Assembly (NCBI GenBank): GCA_963773105.1
Contig: CAVZAA010000010.1
Location: forward strand, 248,001-312,000
DNA: 64,000 nt
Direction: 5' to 3'
Source of the DNA: Trebonia sp963773105
GTDB taxonomy: Bacteria; Actinomycetota; Actinomycetes; Streptosporangiales; Streptosporangiaceae
Of this stretch, positions 43,097 to 52,332 are shown one piece after another. The translations under genes were made by a program, and so were the position numbers. Below the pieces are notes generated by a model. The model saw only the letters and a list, made by a program, of their open reading frames with translations, made no database searches and was not told where the DNA came from. Within the stretch, counting starts at the first letter, position 1, and every line of letters begins with the position of its first letter.

Positions 43097-44977
43097 ATGT
43101 GCGGTTTCCTGTTGTCCATGCGAATTCACGCGCGCCGCCCCAGGAAGCTGGCGGCGGCGGTGATCGCGGGCTTGCTGGCGATGATGGGGCTCGGGGTCGC
43201 GGCCGCGTCGCCGGCCCGGGCGGCGACTTCCGCACCCAGCCTGTTCGCGCACGCCGCGCTGGCGGCGACGTACCCGGCCGACGGCAGCGTGGTGACCAGG
43301 CAGCCGGAGCAGGTCACCGCGACGTTCGACGAGCCGATCCACATGATCGCGACGAGCCTCGAGGTCTACACGCCCGACGGCGACCGGGCCGACGACGGCG
43401 ACACGACGCTCGCCAACCCGGAGGAGATCGCGGTCACGCTGCTGCCCGGTCTCGGCAACGGCACCTACACGGCGGTCTGGCACGTCATCTCGGACGACAC
43501 CCATCCGGTCGCGGGCGAGTTCACGTTCTCCATCGGCGCGCCCAGCGCCACCCAGGTGCCCGCCCTCGAGGTGTCGCCGGGCAATCTGGTCAGCGCGGTC
43601 TTCACCGTCACCCGGTGGCTGGAGTACCTGGCCTTCGCGCTGCTGTGCGGCGCGGTCGCGTTCCTGATCGTCTGCTGGCCGGCCGGCGCGCGACGCCGCG
43701 GGGTGATCAGGCTGATCACCTACAGCTGGGCCGGGCTGCTGGCGTCGACGCTGCTGGGGCTGCTGATCCAGGGCCCCTACGCGGCCAACGAAGGCCTCGG
43801 GCAGCTGTTCAACCCGCAGCTCGTGCAGGCCACCCTGTCGAGCAAGCTCGGCACCATGTCGCAGGCCAGGGAGCTGATGGCGTTCCTCGCGGGCGGGGCG
43901 GCGTCGCTGCTGCTGCCCCGGCTGCCCGACGCCGGCCGGCGCGGCCGGATCATCATCGGGACGGCGTGGGCGATCCTGACCACGGCGGTGGCCGCGAGCT
44001 GGGCGCTGTACGACCACGCCTCGACCGGGGTGCAGGCGCCGCTGGGCGGGGTGCCCGCCGATATCGTCCACCTGGACGCGATGGCGGTCTGGATCGGCGG
44101 CCTCGCGGTGCTGGCCGGATTCGCGCTGCGGGGGCCCGCCGACGAGGGCGTCGCCACCGCCGTGCCCCGGTTCTCCGCGATCTCGCTGGCCTGCGTGTGC
44201 ACGATCGTGGCGTCGGGCGCCTACCAGACCTGGCGCGAGGTCGGTCTGTGGCAGGCGCTGTTCGACACCTCCTACGGGCGCCTCATCCTCGCCAAGGTCG
44301 CCGGGCTGCTGGTGCTGATCGCGCTCGGGTACCTCGCCCGCCACTACATACAGCGCGGGCTCCGCCCGGCCGGCGTGGGCCTGCTCGGCGCGCCGGTCGC
44401 GGTGCCAAGCGCGGCCGGTCAGGCTGGCCCCGATGCCGCAATCTACGGGGCGGACCAAGGGAGTCCAGCGGCCGTTAGATATGAGGATTTTGATCTTTCC
44501 CTGCCCGACTGGCGGCCCGCGATGCGGCGGCTGCGCCGGTCGGTGGCGGTGGAGCTGCTGGTCGCCTGCGTCATCCTCGCGTTCACGTCGATCCTGGTCA
44601 ACGTGGCGACCGGGCGGGAGGCCTACGCGCCGACGTTCACCGCCAGCCAGCCGTTCACCGTCGGCGGCGCCCACGGCGCCGGCCTGGTGCACGTGTTCGT
44701 CAGCCCGGCGCGGATCGGGCCGAACACGATCGACGTGTACTTCACCGGGACGCACGGGGGCGTCAAGGCGCCTCCGCAGGTGACGGCGGCGCTCTCCTAC
44801 CCGGCCGGCCACCTCGGGCCGACCGCGGTCACGCTCGCCCAGACCGCGGTGGGCCAGTACCAGACCGTGGGCGCGGTGCTCGGCAACACCGGGCAGTGGA
44901 CGCTGACGGTCACCGTCCGCGGCTCGTCCGGCGCGCCCACGGCGTCCACCGTGTCATTCAGCTTCGGCGTCCATTAA
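43097..44977 (+). CDS. CopC-CopD copper resistance fusion protein
   Basis: A 626-residue membrane protein. A signal peptide ends near SPARA. A CopC-like cupredoxin domain follows (HAALAATYPADGSVV, with the Cu-binding His after cleavage and DDTHPVAGEFTFS). Then comes a CopD-type membrane domain of about eight helices (residues 165-460), and a C-terminal YtkA-like beta domain (residues 510-626). It probably moves copper into the cell or across the membrane. The ATG at 43097 has GGAAG 7 bases upstream; the ATG at 43118 is the alternative. The next gene is a multicopper oxidase 15 bases away. Confidence 0.88.
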   Translation: MCGFLLSMRIHARRPRKLAAAVIAGLLAMMGLGVAAASPARAATSAPSLFAHAALAATYPADGSVVTRQPEQVTATFDEPIHMIATSLEVYTPDGDRADDGDTTLANPEEIAVTLLPGLGNGTYTAVWHVISDDTHPVAGEFTFSIGAPSATQVPALEVSPGNLVSAVFTVTRWLEYLAFALLCGAVAFLIVCWPAGARRRGVIRLITYSWAGLLASTLLGLLIQGPYAANEGLGQLFNPQLVQATLSSKLGTMSQARELMAFLAGGAASLLLPRLPDAGRRGRIIIGTAWAILTTAVAASWALYDHASTGVQAPLGGVPADIVHLDAMAVWIGGLAVLAGFALRGPADEGVATAVPRFSAISLACVCTIVASGAYQTWREVGLWQALFDTSYGRLILAKVAGLLVLIALGYLARHYIQRGLRPAGVGLLGAPVAVPSAAGQAGPDAAIYGADQGSPAAVRYEDFDLSLPDWRPAMRRLRRSVAVELLVACVILAFTSILVNVATGREAYAPTFTASQPFTVGGAHGAGLVHVFVSPARIGPNTIDVYFTGTHGGVKAPPQVTAALSYPAGHLGPTAVTLAQTAVGQYQTVGAVLGNTGQWTLTVTVRGSSGAPTASTVSFSFGVH

Positions 44978-44992
44978 CGGGAGGGGATACGG

Positions 44993-46900
44993 ATGAAGCT
45001 AACCCGCAGAGAGGCGCTGATCGCCGGGGCGGTGGCGGGCGCGGGCGCGGCGATCGCCGGCCCGCGGCTGCTGGCCGCCTCCGGCGCCACGGTCGGCCAG
45101 CTCGACCCGAACGGCATCCCGCAGTTCGTCACCCAGCTCTTCGTGCTGCCCGCGATGCCGGCCGTCGCCTCGACCAAGCAGTATGACCGGTACTCGCTGG
45201 CGGCCCGGTCGTTCCGCCAGCAGATCCTGCCCAAGGGGTTCCCCTCGACCCAGGTCTTCGGGTTCGGCTCCACCACCAACGCCAAGACGTTCCATGCCCC
45301 GGGGTACACGATCGAGGCCACGGTGGATCGCGAGACCCGCCTGATCTGGGCGAACCAGCTGGTGAACTCCTCCGGCGACTATGTGCCGCACTTCCTGCCG
45401 GTTGACCCGACGCTGCACTGGGCCAACCCCCCGGGCGGCGCCGTCGGCCGGGACCGGCCGCCGAAGTTCACCTCGACCCCGGGCCGCTACACCGGCCCGG
45501 TGCCGCTGGTGGTGCACACGCACGGCGCGCACGACTTCGAGGACTCCGACGGCTACCCCGAGGCCTGGTACCTGCCGCTGGCCAAGAACATCCCCAAGGG
45601 CTACGCCACCGTCGGCAGCAAGTACTACCAGTTCAAGCAGGAGGCCGGGGCGCGGGCCGGGGTGGCGTGGTCGTCCGGCATGGCGCAGTTCGCGTTCAAC
45701 AACGACCAGCGCGCCACCAGCCTCTGGTATCACGACCACAGCCTGGGCATGACCAGGCTCAATGTGCGGGCGGGGCTGCTCGGCCTGTACATGCTGCGCG
45801 GCGGCGCGGGCGACTTGCCCGCCGGGCACCTGCCCGGTCCCGGCCCGCGCCGAGGCGACCGCCCGGGGACCAGGTACTACGAGATCCCGCTGGTCATCCA
45901 GGACCCGAGCTTCAACACCGACGGCTCGCAGTACCTGCCGTCGGCCAACCTGTCCTGGCCCGGTCCTTACATCCCGACCACCGACATCCCGCCGATCTGG
46001 AACGGGCTCTACTACGGCTCCACGATCACGGTCAACGGAAACACCTGGCCCAATCTGAACGTCGAGCCGCGCAGGTACCGGTTCCGCGTACTCAACGGCT
46101 GCGCGGTGCGGCAACTGGCCCTGAAGGTAGTGTCGAGTCCGCACGCCGGCGCCTCGGCCGCGGCGGCGGTGCCGCTGTGGGTGATCGGCAGCGACGGCGG
46201 CTTCCTCCCCTACCCGGTGGAGTTGTCGGGGGGAACCGCGCTGCCGGTGCTGCCTTCGGAGCGGTACGACGTCATCATCGACTTCACCGGGCACAAGCCG
46301 GGCACTCACCTGTACCTCGCCAACGAGGGAGCGGCCGCCACCGCGGGCACCACCGCCTCGGTGCTGCGGTTCACCGTCGTCCCGCTGAAAGGCAAGGACA
46401 CGTCCACCCCGCCCAAGCACCTGCACCTGCCGCCGCCGTCGATCATGAACCTGCCGTCCAAGACCAGGAAGGTGTCGCTGAGCGAGACCGGGTCGGGCTT
46501 CCAGCTCAGCGTGATCTCGCAGTTCGCGTGCGGAACGGTGAACTCAAACGGCCTGCCCAACCCGCTCAGCTGGGACGACCCGATCACCGAGCAGCCCAAG
46601 CACGGGTCCACCGAGCTGTGGCAGGTGTGGAACTTCTCCCCCGAGGGTTCCGCCGCGATCTCGCATGTGTTCCACATGCACCTGGTCCAGTTCGAGGTGG
46701 TCGGCCGCCAGCCCATCGGCGGCGGCGCGGTCGCGGGTCCGCACCCGTGGGAGCTCGGGCGGAAGGACGCCTGCGCATCGCCGACCGGCTACATCACGTC
46801 GGTCAAGGCCACCTTCGACCACAAGGGCCTGTTCGTCTGGCACTGCCACCTGCTCGACCACGAGGACAACTCGATGATGCGCCCGATGCAGGTGGTCTGA
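44993..46900 (+). CDS. Tat-exported multicopper oxidase
   Basis: A 635-residue three-domain multicopper oxidase. It starts with a Tat signal (MKLTRREALIAGAVAGAGAA). Copper ligand motifs are HTHGAH, WYHDHSLGMTR, HVFHMHLVQFEV and HCHLLDHEDNSMM, all intact. These supply the T1 and the trinuclear T2/T3 sites. GGGAGGGG lies 6 bases before the ATG. It is probably in one operon with copCD and oxidises Cu(I) or phenolic substrates outside the cell; the CotA/CopA-like class is inferred. Confidence 0.93.
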   Translation: MKLTRREALIAGAVAGAGAAIAGPRLLAASGATVGQLDPNGIPQFVTQLFVLPAMPAVASTKQYDRYSLAARSFRQQILPKGFPSTQVFGFGSTTNAKTFHAPGYTIEATVDRETRLIWANQLVNSSGDYVPHFLPVDPTLHWANPPGGAVGRDRPPKFTSTPGRYTGPVPLVVHTHGAHDFEDSDGYPEAWYLPLAKNIPKGYATVGSKYYQFKQEAGARAGVAWSSGMAQFAFNNDQRATSLWYHDHSLGMTRLNVRAGLLGLYMLRGGAGDLPAGHLPGPGPRRGDRPGTRYYEIPLVIQDPSFNTDGSQYLPSANLSWPGPYIPTTDIPPIWNGLYYGSTITVNGNTWPNLNVEPRRYRFRVLNGCAVRQLALKVVSSPHAGASAAAAVPLWVIGSDGGFLPYPVELSGGTALPVLPSERYDVIIDFTGHKPGTHLYLANEGAAATAGTTASVLRFTVVPLKGKDTSTPPKHLHLPPPSIMNLPSKTRKVSLSETGSGFQLSVISQFACGTVNSNGLPNPLSWDDPITEQPKHGSTELWQVWNFSPEGSAAISHVFHMHLVQFEVVGRQPIGGGAVAGPHPWELGRKDACASPTGYITSVKATFDHKGLFVWHCHLLDHEDNSMMRPMQVV

Positions 46901-46912
46901 GAGACCCGTCGC

Positions 46913-46996
46913 TTAGGGGTGCTCGCGCTTCCACAGGTAGATCAAGGTGGTGACCATGGCGACGAAGAGGATCGCCGCGATCAGATAGTCCGTCAT
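46913..46996 (-). CDS. 27-residue single-span membrane protein
   Basis: A tiny frame, ATG to TAA. It reads MTDYLIAAILFVAMVTT, then LIYLWKREHP. It has one hydrophobic helix with a short acidic outside end and a basic end (WKRE). Such peptides resemble small subunits or stabilisers of membrane complexes (KdpF or cytochrome-linked types). It lies 13 bases after the oxidase stop, on the opposite strand, so it may have its own promoter. Codons end mostly in G or C. The length is too short for certainty. Confidence 0.55.
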   Translation of the reverse strand: MTDYLIAAILFVAMVTTLIYLWKREHP

Positions 46997-47020
46997 GCCT
47001 GGGAATGCTACGCATCCTGA

Positions 47021-47056
47021 GTTTCAGGCTCGTTTTCCCAGGTTTCAGGCTCGTTT
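47021..47056. repeat. Two 15-base direct repeats
   Basis: GTTTCAGGCTCGTTT occurs at 47021-47035 and 47042-47056, a 21-base period. The copies lie between the small membrane protein and the end of lysE. The function is unknown. Confidence 0.6.
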
Positions 47057-47081
47057 CCTGTCAGGCCTCTCCTAGCAGGTC

Positions 47082-47714
47082 CTAGAAGGCGAGTTTCGCC
47101 GCGACGGCCAGCATCGTCGCGGCGATCAGCAGGTCGAGGACCTGCCAGGCGCGCGGGGTGGTGAGCAGCGGGGCGGCGAAGCGGGCGCCGAAGCCGAGCC
47201 CGAGGAACCACACCGTGCTGGCGACCAGCGCCCCGACCGCGAACCACCATCGGCCGCCCGGGCCCCGGGAGTTCGCGATCGAGCCCAGGAGGATCAGCGT
47301 GTCCAGGTAGACGTGCGGGTTCAGCCAGGTCAGCGCCAGCGTCCGGCGGAGGGCGGAGGCGAGGCTGAGCTGGTCTTGGTGACCGTTTCCGGTTCCGGTT
47401 CCGCTTCCGTCGGCGGAGGCCGTCAGCGCGGACGGGCGTCGCGCCCGCCAGGCCGAGGACAGGCCATACCAGACCAGGAACGCCACCCCGAACCAGCGGA
47501 CGGCCTGCAGCGCCCAGGCGGCGTGCTGCACGACCGCGCCGATCCCGGCCACCCCGGCCAGGGTGAGCGCGACGTCGGAGAGGATGCACACCGTCACGAT
47601 CGCGCCCACCCGCGAGCGGCGCAGACCCTGGCGCAGTACGAAGGCGTTCTGCGCCCCGATCGCGACGATGAGCGACAGGCCCGTGAGCAGCCCCGTGACT
47701 GCGGCGTTGAGCAT
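47082..47714 (-). CDS. LysE/ArgO-family basic amino acid exporter
   Basis: A 210-residue six-helix membrane protein. IVAIGAQNAFVLRQGLRRS is the family signature at the N-terminus, and LTWLNPHVYLDTLILLGS is the central motif. It exports lysine or arginine from the cell. A glycine-rich loop (SADGSGTGTGNGHQDQ) separates the halves. The divergent neighbour is an LysG/ArgP-type regulator, as in Corynebacterium lysEG, with a shared dyad between them. Confidence 0.93.
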   Translation of the reverse strand: MLNAAVTGLLTGLSLIVAIGAQNAFVLRQGLRRSRVGAIVTVCILSDVALTLAGVAGIGAVVQHAAWALQAVRWFGVAFLVWYGLSSAWRARRPSALTASADGSGTGTGNGHQDQLSLASALRRTLALTWLNPHVYLDTLILLGSIANSRGPGGRWWFAVGALVASTVWFLGLGFGARFAAPLLTTPRAWQVLDLLIAATMLAVAAKLAF

Positions 47715-47741
47715 GGTCCCGACGCTAGGCGGCCCCGGGTG

Positions 47742-47787
47742 GTGAAGGCAAACGAAAGCTTCTAATGATCCTTTAGCTGTGCTTCAC
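47742..47787. promoter_or_regulatory. Imperfect dyad between lysE and its LysR regulator
   Basis: GTGAAGGCAAACGAAAG (47742-47758) and CTTTAGCTGTGCTTCAC (47771-47787) are inverted repeats with 12 of 17 bases matching, centred on a 12-base spacer. It fills most of the 80-base gap between the two divergent genes. It is probably the LysR-type activator site. Confidence 0.5.
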
Positions 47788-47794
47788 TTACCTG

Positions 47795-48739
47795 GTGGAT
47801 CTCAACCCCGGGCAGCTCGAGGCGCTGGTGGCCATCGCCGATCACGGGAGCTTCGACGCGGCCGCCCGACGGCTGCACATCACCCCGAGCGCGGTCAGCC
47901 AGCGCATCCGCGCGCTCGAGGGCGCGACCGGCCAGGTGCTGATCAGTCGGGGGACGCCCTGCCGGCCGACCCCGCACGGCGAATGGCTGGTGCGGCTCGG
48001 GCGGCAGACGCGGCTGCTCTACGACGAGGCGAGCCAGGCGCTGACCGAGGCCACCGCGGTCGAGCTGCCGGTCGCGGTCAACGCCGACTCGCTGACGGTC
48101 TGGTTCGGCGAGGTGCTGGCCGAGGTCGCCCGCTGGGACGGCATCGCGATCCGGCTGCACGTGGAGGACGAGGCGCACTCAGCCGAGCTGCTGCGCAGCG
48201 GCGACGTGCTCGCGGCGGTCACCAGTGACCCGGCCGCGGTGCAGGGCTGCAGCGCCCGGCGGCTCGGGGCGCTGCGGTACCTGCCGGCCGCCGCGCCCTG
48301 GTTCGCCGACCGCTGGCGCCGCGGCGGCACCCCCGACTGGGCCGCGATGCCGGTCGTCATCTTCGGCGCCAAGGACGAACTTCAGTACCAGATGCTCCGC
48401 CGTCAGGGGGTCGGCGAGCGGCCGCCGGTCGTGCATCAGGTGCCGTCCACCTCGGACTTCTATCAGGCGGTGCGGATCGGCCTGGGCTGGGGGATGCTCC
48501 CCCAGCCGCAGGCCAGCGCCGATCTGGCGGCCGGCCAGCTCGCGCTGCTGGCACCGGACGTGATCGACGTGCCGCTGTACTGGCAGCGCTGGCGGCTCGA
48601 CTCGCCTCGGCTGACGGCTCTGACCAACGCGGTGCAAACCACGGCCGACCGGCGCCTGGCGTTAGCGCTCACGGGTTGCGATCGCCCGGCACCGCAGTTG
48701 CGCGGATGGGGCGCGTCACCGACACTGGAGTGTGACTGA
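47795..48739 (+). CDS. LysR-type regulator of the ArgP/LysG type
   Basis: A 314-residue LysR-family activator. The helix-turn-helix is GQLEALVAIADHGSFDAAARRLHITPSAVSQ split over residues 6-36. The effector domain has LPVAVNADSLTVWF, typical of ArgP/LysG proteins that sense lysine or arginine. It is divergent from the lysE exporter and should activate it when basic amino acids accumulate. The start is GTG at 47795. The last eight bases overlap the SGNH gene. Confidence 0.92.
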   Translation: MDLNPGQLEALVAIADHGSFDAAARRLHITPSAVSQRIRALEGATGQVLISRGTPCRPTPHGEWLVRLGRQTRLLYDEASQALTEATAVELPVAVNADSLTVWFGEVLAEVARWDGIAIRLHVEDEAHSAELLRSGDVLAAVTSDPAAVQGCSARRLGALRYLPAAAPWFADRWRRGGTPDWAAMPVVIFGAKDELQYQMLRRQGVGERPPVVHQVPSTSDFYQAVRIGLGWGMLPQPQASADLAAGQLALLAPDVIDVPLYWQRWRLDSPRLTALTNAVQTTADRRLALALTGCDRPAPQLRGWGASPTLECD

Positions 48740-49646
48740 GCGGAGATTTGCCCGTTTCCGTTGGCTGCGGGTGGGCTTGCTCAGCTGCGGCATTGCCGTA
48801 TCGGCAATGGCCGTCGCCTCGTGCTCGGCTGCCTCATCGACGACCCGGACCGCCGGTGCGACCGGCCAGCCGGCTCAGCCCGGGCAGTCGGCTCGACCGG
48901 GGCAGCCGGACCGGAGCGCCCGGGTCCGGATGCTCGCGATCCGCGATTCGCTCGCCTCCTGCGAGCAGCGGATCGAGCGCGCCCCCCGGCACATCCCGGC
49001 GCTGGCGATCGCAGGCGCGTCGTACACGGCCGGGGTGGGGCCCGACAATCCGGCCCTCTCCTGGGCGGCCGTGCTGGCCAGGAAACTGCGCTGGGACTCG
49101 GTCATCTACGGCGTCCCCGGGGCCGGCTACGTACGGACGGGGACCGATGACCTCGGCCCGATGGCGCGGATGCTCGGGGCCGAGCGGCTGCCCGGCCTAT
49201 CCCCCGCGCTGGTGATCATCCAGGCCGGCTATGACGACGGCCGGGTGCCGGCTGACATCGAGCGGCAGCAGGTCCGGCGGACCATCGAGCGGGTCATGGC
49301 CCAGGCCCCGCACGCCAAGATCGGGCTGGTCACCGTCTTCACCGCCCCGTCCCGCCCGATCCCGGCCCGGTTCTACCGCACGGACCGCACGATCGTGGCG
49401 GCGGCCAGGGCGACCGACCCCAACGCGATCATCATGGACCCGCTCATCGGGCACTGGAAGTTCCAGCACGCCGACGGCGGCTTGCATCCGACTGCGGCGG
49501 GCGACGCCTGGATCGCGCGCAAGGTCGACGCGATCCTGCACGCGCACGGCATCTTCAGCCGTCCGGTGACGACCGCCGCGGCCGCCCCCATCGTGTGCGA
49601 CCTCGGGGTTCACTCCGGTGCGGCGGGCGGCGACGCCGGGGTCTAG
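48732..49646 (+). CDS. SGNH/GDSL hydrolase, probable lipoprotein
   Basis: A 304-residue exported protein. The signal peptide has basic residues (RRFARFRWLR), then a hydrophobic stretch with lipobox VASC. The hydrolase part has IAGASYTAGVG (catalytic Ser), GVPGAGYVR, a modified third block IQAGYDDGR, and DGGLHPTAAGDAWIA with the catalytic Asp and His. It overlaps the LysR stop by eight bases. It may be an esterase or cell-wall/polysaccharide deacetylase; the substrate is unknown. The end overlaps the convergent dehydratase by 4 bases. Confidence 0.82.
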   Translation: MTERRFARFRWLRVGLLSCGIAVSAMAVASCSAASSTTRTAGATGQPAQPGQSARPGQPDRSARVRMLAIRDSLASCEQRIERAPRHIPALAIAGASYTAGVGPDNPALSWAAVLARKLRWDSVIYGVPGAGYVRTGTDDLGPMARMLGAERLPGLSPALVIIQAGYDDGRVPADIERQQVRRTIERVMAQAPHAKIGLVTVFTAPSRPIPARFYRTDRTIVAAARATDPNAIIMDPLIGHWKFQHADGGLHPTAAGDAWIARKVDAILHAHGIFSRPVTTAAAAPIVCDLGVHSGAAGGDAGV

Positions 49647-50596
49647 GCGGGCGTCCAGGTGGCGTTCGCGCCGGACAGGACGAGGCAGGGGCGCGCGCCC
49701 GGCACCTGGCCGGAGAGCCAGGCCGCGAACACGGTGGCGGCGGCCGGCTCGACCGCCAGCCGGAACTCCTCCCACAGGCGGTCGCGCGCGGCGATGATCT
49801 CCTTGTCGCTGACCAGTGCGAGGCCGACCGGGTGGGCCAGGTAGGCGGCGTAGGCGAGCGCGCCGACCCGGCTGGCGCCGAGGGCGGACGCGGCCACCGA
49901 GTCCGCGCCGACGTCGACCGGCCCGCCCGCCTCCACCGCGGCGTGCAGGGTCGGGCAGCCTTCCGGCTCGACGCCGACCACGACGGCCGGATGGCCGATC
50001 GCGGCGAGCCCGCCGCTGACGCCGGCCAGCAGCCCGCCGCCGCCCACGGGAACGGCCACCGCGTCGCACCCGGGCAGGTCGGCCGCGATCTCGCCCGCGA
50101 GCGTGCCCTGGCCCGCGACCACCGCCGGGTCGTCGTAGGCGTGCACGTAAAAACGGTCGTGGCCGGACGCGAACTCCCGCGCGGCGCGCTCGGCGTCGGC
50201 GTACACCCGCCCGGTCTTCACCACCTCGGCGCCGGCCGCGGCGATCCTGGACGCCTTGATGTCCGGCACGGTGTCCGGGACGTAGACGGTCGCCGGGATG
50301 CCCAGCCAGCGGGCGGCGGTGGCGACGCCGAGCCCGTGGTTGCCGCCGGACGCGGTGACGACAGACGCGACCTGCTGTCCGCCCTCGCGCCTGGCCAGCA
50401 GCGCGTTGAGCGCGCCGCGGATTTTGAACACGCCCGCCGCCTGCAGGTGCTCAAGCTTCAGGCTGACCTCGCGGCCGTCCGCGTGCGCGGTCAGCAGCGG
50501 AGTTCGGCGCACGTGGGGGGCGATCCGGCCGACTGCGGCGGCGAAGCCCTCGGGTGCGACAGGGGGCGGGGCGGAGTGACCAGGATTCTCGGGCAT
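49643..50596 (-). CDS. Threonine/serine dehydratase (PLP fold type II)
   Basis: A 317-residue PLP enzyme of the threonine ammonia-lyase/serine racemase group. The PLP lysine lies in GVFKIRGALNAL. SGGNHGLGVA is the phosphate/substrate loop, and PVGGGGLLAGVSGG is the Gly-rich PLP-phosphate site. No C-terminal ACT regulatory domain is present, so it is a catabolic-type rather than IlvA-type enzyme. The likely reaction is deamination of threonine or serine to the keto acid. The ATG start is unambiguous. Confidence 0.88.
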   Translation of the reverse strand: MPENPGHSAPPPVAPEGFAAAVGRIAPHVRRTPLLTAHADGREVSLKLEHLQAAGVFKIRGALNALLARREGGQQVASVVTASGGNHGLGVATAARWLGIPATVYVPDTVPDIKASRIAAAGAEVVKTGRVYADAERAAREFASGHDRFYVHAYDDPAVVAGQGTLAGEIAADLPGCDAVAVPVGGGGLLAGVSGGLAAIGHPAVVVGVEPEGCPTLHAAVEAGGPVDVGADSVAASALGASRVGALAYAAYLAHPVGLALVSDKEIIAARDRLWEEFRLAVEPAAATVFAAWLSGQVPGARPCLVLSGANATWTPA

Positions 50597-50618
50597 GCCT
50601 CAAGCCTGGCACAGGCCG

Positions 50619-50867
50619 CTAGAGTTCGCTGTCGACGTCGTCTCTACGACGGCGGCGACGACGACGGAAGTACTTGTCGTCCTCCGATATAGCCGCGACG
50701 TCGGCGGCGGCCGCCGCCTTGATCCGGTCCGAGCGCCGCTTGCTGAAGCTGGTGCTGCGCAACTGCCGGGTGAGCTGCACCGGGCTGCGATGAGCGAGGG
50801 CGAAGAAGATCAGAAAGATCACCACCACGGCCACAATGACGATCACGACGACGCCGCTACCGCTCAT
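50619..50867 (-). CDS. Small single-span membrane protein
   Basis: An 82-residue protein. Residues 6-25 are a Val/Ile-rich transmembrane helix, followed by a basic cytoplasmic region (RQLRSTSFSKRRSDRIKAA) and a run of eight arginines near the C-terminus. ATG has GGAG 6 bases upstream. The function is unknown. The Arg-rich tail could bind nucleic acid or acidic lipid. The gene lies between the dehydratase and the pca cluster, all on the minus strand, but spacing does not prove an operon. Confidence 0.6.
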   Translation of the reverse strand: MSGSGVVVIVIVAVVVIFLIFFALAHRSPVQLTRQLRSTSFSKRRSDRIKAAAAADVAAISEDDKYFRRRRRRRRDDVDSEL

Positions 50868-50944
50868 GTCACACTCCGGGATCTGGTGCAGCAGCCGGGT
50901 CCGGTGAACCGCTTACTGTTACTTATTAGACGCGATCCCGGCCG

Positions 50945-51742
50945 TCACGCATAGAGCGGTGTGGTGGTGAGGTGGGTGAGCAGGGCGTCGGTGACCGGGC
51001 CCGGGCGCTCGTAGTGCGCGAAGTGCGCGGCCGCCTGGATGACGGTTAGCCGGGCGCCGGGGATCGCGCGGGCGGTGTAGGCGCCGACCGAGGGCGGCGC
51101 GGCCACGTCTTCCGCCCCCGACAGGACCAGCGTCGGCGCCCGCACCGAGCCGAGCAGCGGGCGCAGGTCGAGCGCCGCGATGGCCTCGCCGCAGCCGGCG
51201 TAGCCCTCGGGCGTGGTCGCCGTCAGCATGGCGGTCACGGTCTGCACCGCCGCGGGCTCGCGGACCATAAACGCCGGGGTGAACCAGCGCGGGATCACCA
51301 GGCCGGCCAGCGGCGTCATGCCCTCGGCGCGGACCAGGGCGGCGCGGTCGTGCCAGGCCTGCGGGCTCGGCAGCGCGGTGAGGGCGGCGCAGCAGACGGC
51401 GAGGGAGGTGACCCGCTCCGGGGCCGTCGCCGCCAGCCAGAGGCCGGTCATCCCGCCGAGGGAGACGCCCGCGAAAGCGAACCGCTCGAAGCCGTGGGCG
51501 TCGGCGAGCGCGAGCACGTCGCCGCCGAGGTCGGCGATCGTGTACGGGCCGTGCGGCGCGGGCGACTGCTCCCCCGGGGCGCCGTGGCCGCGCGCCTCGT
51601 ACCTGAGCACGCGGAAATACCGCGACAACACCGGCACCTGGTGGGACCACACGTCGCGGTTGGTGCCGATCGGGTTGCCGAGCACCAGCACCGGCGCGCC
51701 TTCCGGCCCCTCGAGCGACGAGACGAGCTTTACCGGGGGCAC
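50945..51742 (-). CDS. pcaD: 3-oxoadipate enol-lactonase (PcaD-like alpha/beta hydrolase)
   Basis: A 265-residue alpha/beta hydrolase. The nucleophile elbow is FAGVSLGGMTG (Ser), the oxyanion/early motif LGNPIGTNRDVWSHQV, the Asp is in SGAEDVAAPP, and the His in AAHFAHYERP. It opens the lactone to beta-ketoadipate. It begins at GTG with GAGAGG 5 bases upstream, 20 bases after pcaG. Its place in the pca cluster supports the call. It is a stand-alone lactonase, not fused to PcaC as in some actinomycetes. Confidence 0.9.
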   Translation of the reverse strand: MPPVKLVSSLEGPEGAPVLVLGNPIGTNRDVWSHQVPVLSRYFRVLRYEARGHGAPGEQSPAPHGPYTIADLGGDVLALADAHGFERFAFAGVSLGGMTGLWLAATAPERVTSLAVCCAALTALPSPQAWHDRAALVRAEGMTPLAGLVIPRWFTPAFMVREPAAVQTVTAMLTATTPEGYAGCGEAIAALDLRPLLGSVRAPTLVLSGAEDVAAPPSVGAYTARAIPGARLTVIQAAAHFAHYERPGPVTDALLTHLTTTPLYA

Positions 51743-51762
51743 GAGTTCCTCTCTAACGATCC

Positions 51763-52332
51763 TTAGAGGTCGAAGAAGACCGTCTCCTTGTCGCCCTGCA
51801 TGTAGATGTCGAACCGGAGCAGGCCGTCACCGCCCGGGGCGGCGATCAGCGTCCCTCGCCGGCCGGCGGGAACGACCTGGAGCACCGGGTCGGCGGCGTT
51901 CGCGGCGTCCTCGTCGGGAAAGTAGATCCTGGTCACCGAGCGGTCGAGCATGCCCCGGGAGAACACCGACACGTCAATGTGCGGCGCCTCGGTGCGGCCG
52001 TCACCGAACGGCAGCGGGCCGGGCTTGAGGGTGACGATCTTGAACGAGCCGTCGTGGTTGGTCTTGCAGCGACCGAAGCCCCGGAACGCCTGGTCGCCGT
52101 CGATGACCGGGCCGCGGGGGTCGTCCGGGTGCGCGAACCGGCCGTTCGGGTCCGCCTGCCAGGTCTCGATCAGGCCGTCAGGGATCGGCGCGCCCGCGCC
52201 GTCGTACAGCCGGCCGAGGATCGTGATCGCGCCTGGCGTGCCGGCCGGGACGACGTAGGGACCTTCCGGCCACGGCAGCCGCATCGAGAAGTAGGGTCCG
52301 ACGGTCTGCGACGGCGTAAGCAGCTCGCTCAT
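51763..52332 (-). CDS. pcaG: Protocatechuate 3,4-dioxygenase, alpha subunit
   Basis: A 189-residue intradiol dioxygenase alpha subunit. SQTVGPYFSMRLPWPEGPYV opens the protein and LIETWQADPNGRFAHPDDPRG, split around residue 60, is conserved. The iron ligands lie in the beta subunit, so this chain is structural, as expected. Its ATG overlaps the stop of pcaH (ATGA), so the two subunits are made in equal amounts. The enzyme cleaves protocatechuate to 3-carboxy-cis,cis-muconate. Confidence 0.94.
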   Translation of the reverse strand: MSELLTPSQTVGPYFSMRLPWPEGPYVVPAGTPGAITILGRLYDGAGAPIPDGLIETWQADPNGRFAHPDDPRGPVIDGDQAFRGFGRCKTNHDGSFKIVTLKPGPLPFGDGRTEAPHIDVSVFSRGMLDRSVTRIYFPDEDAANAADPVLQVVPAGRRGTLIAAPGGDGLLRFDIYMQGDKETVFFDL

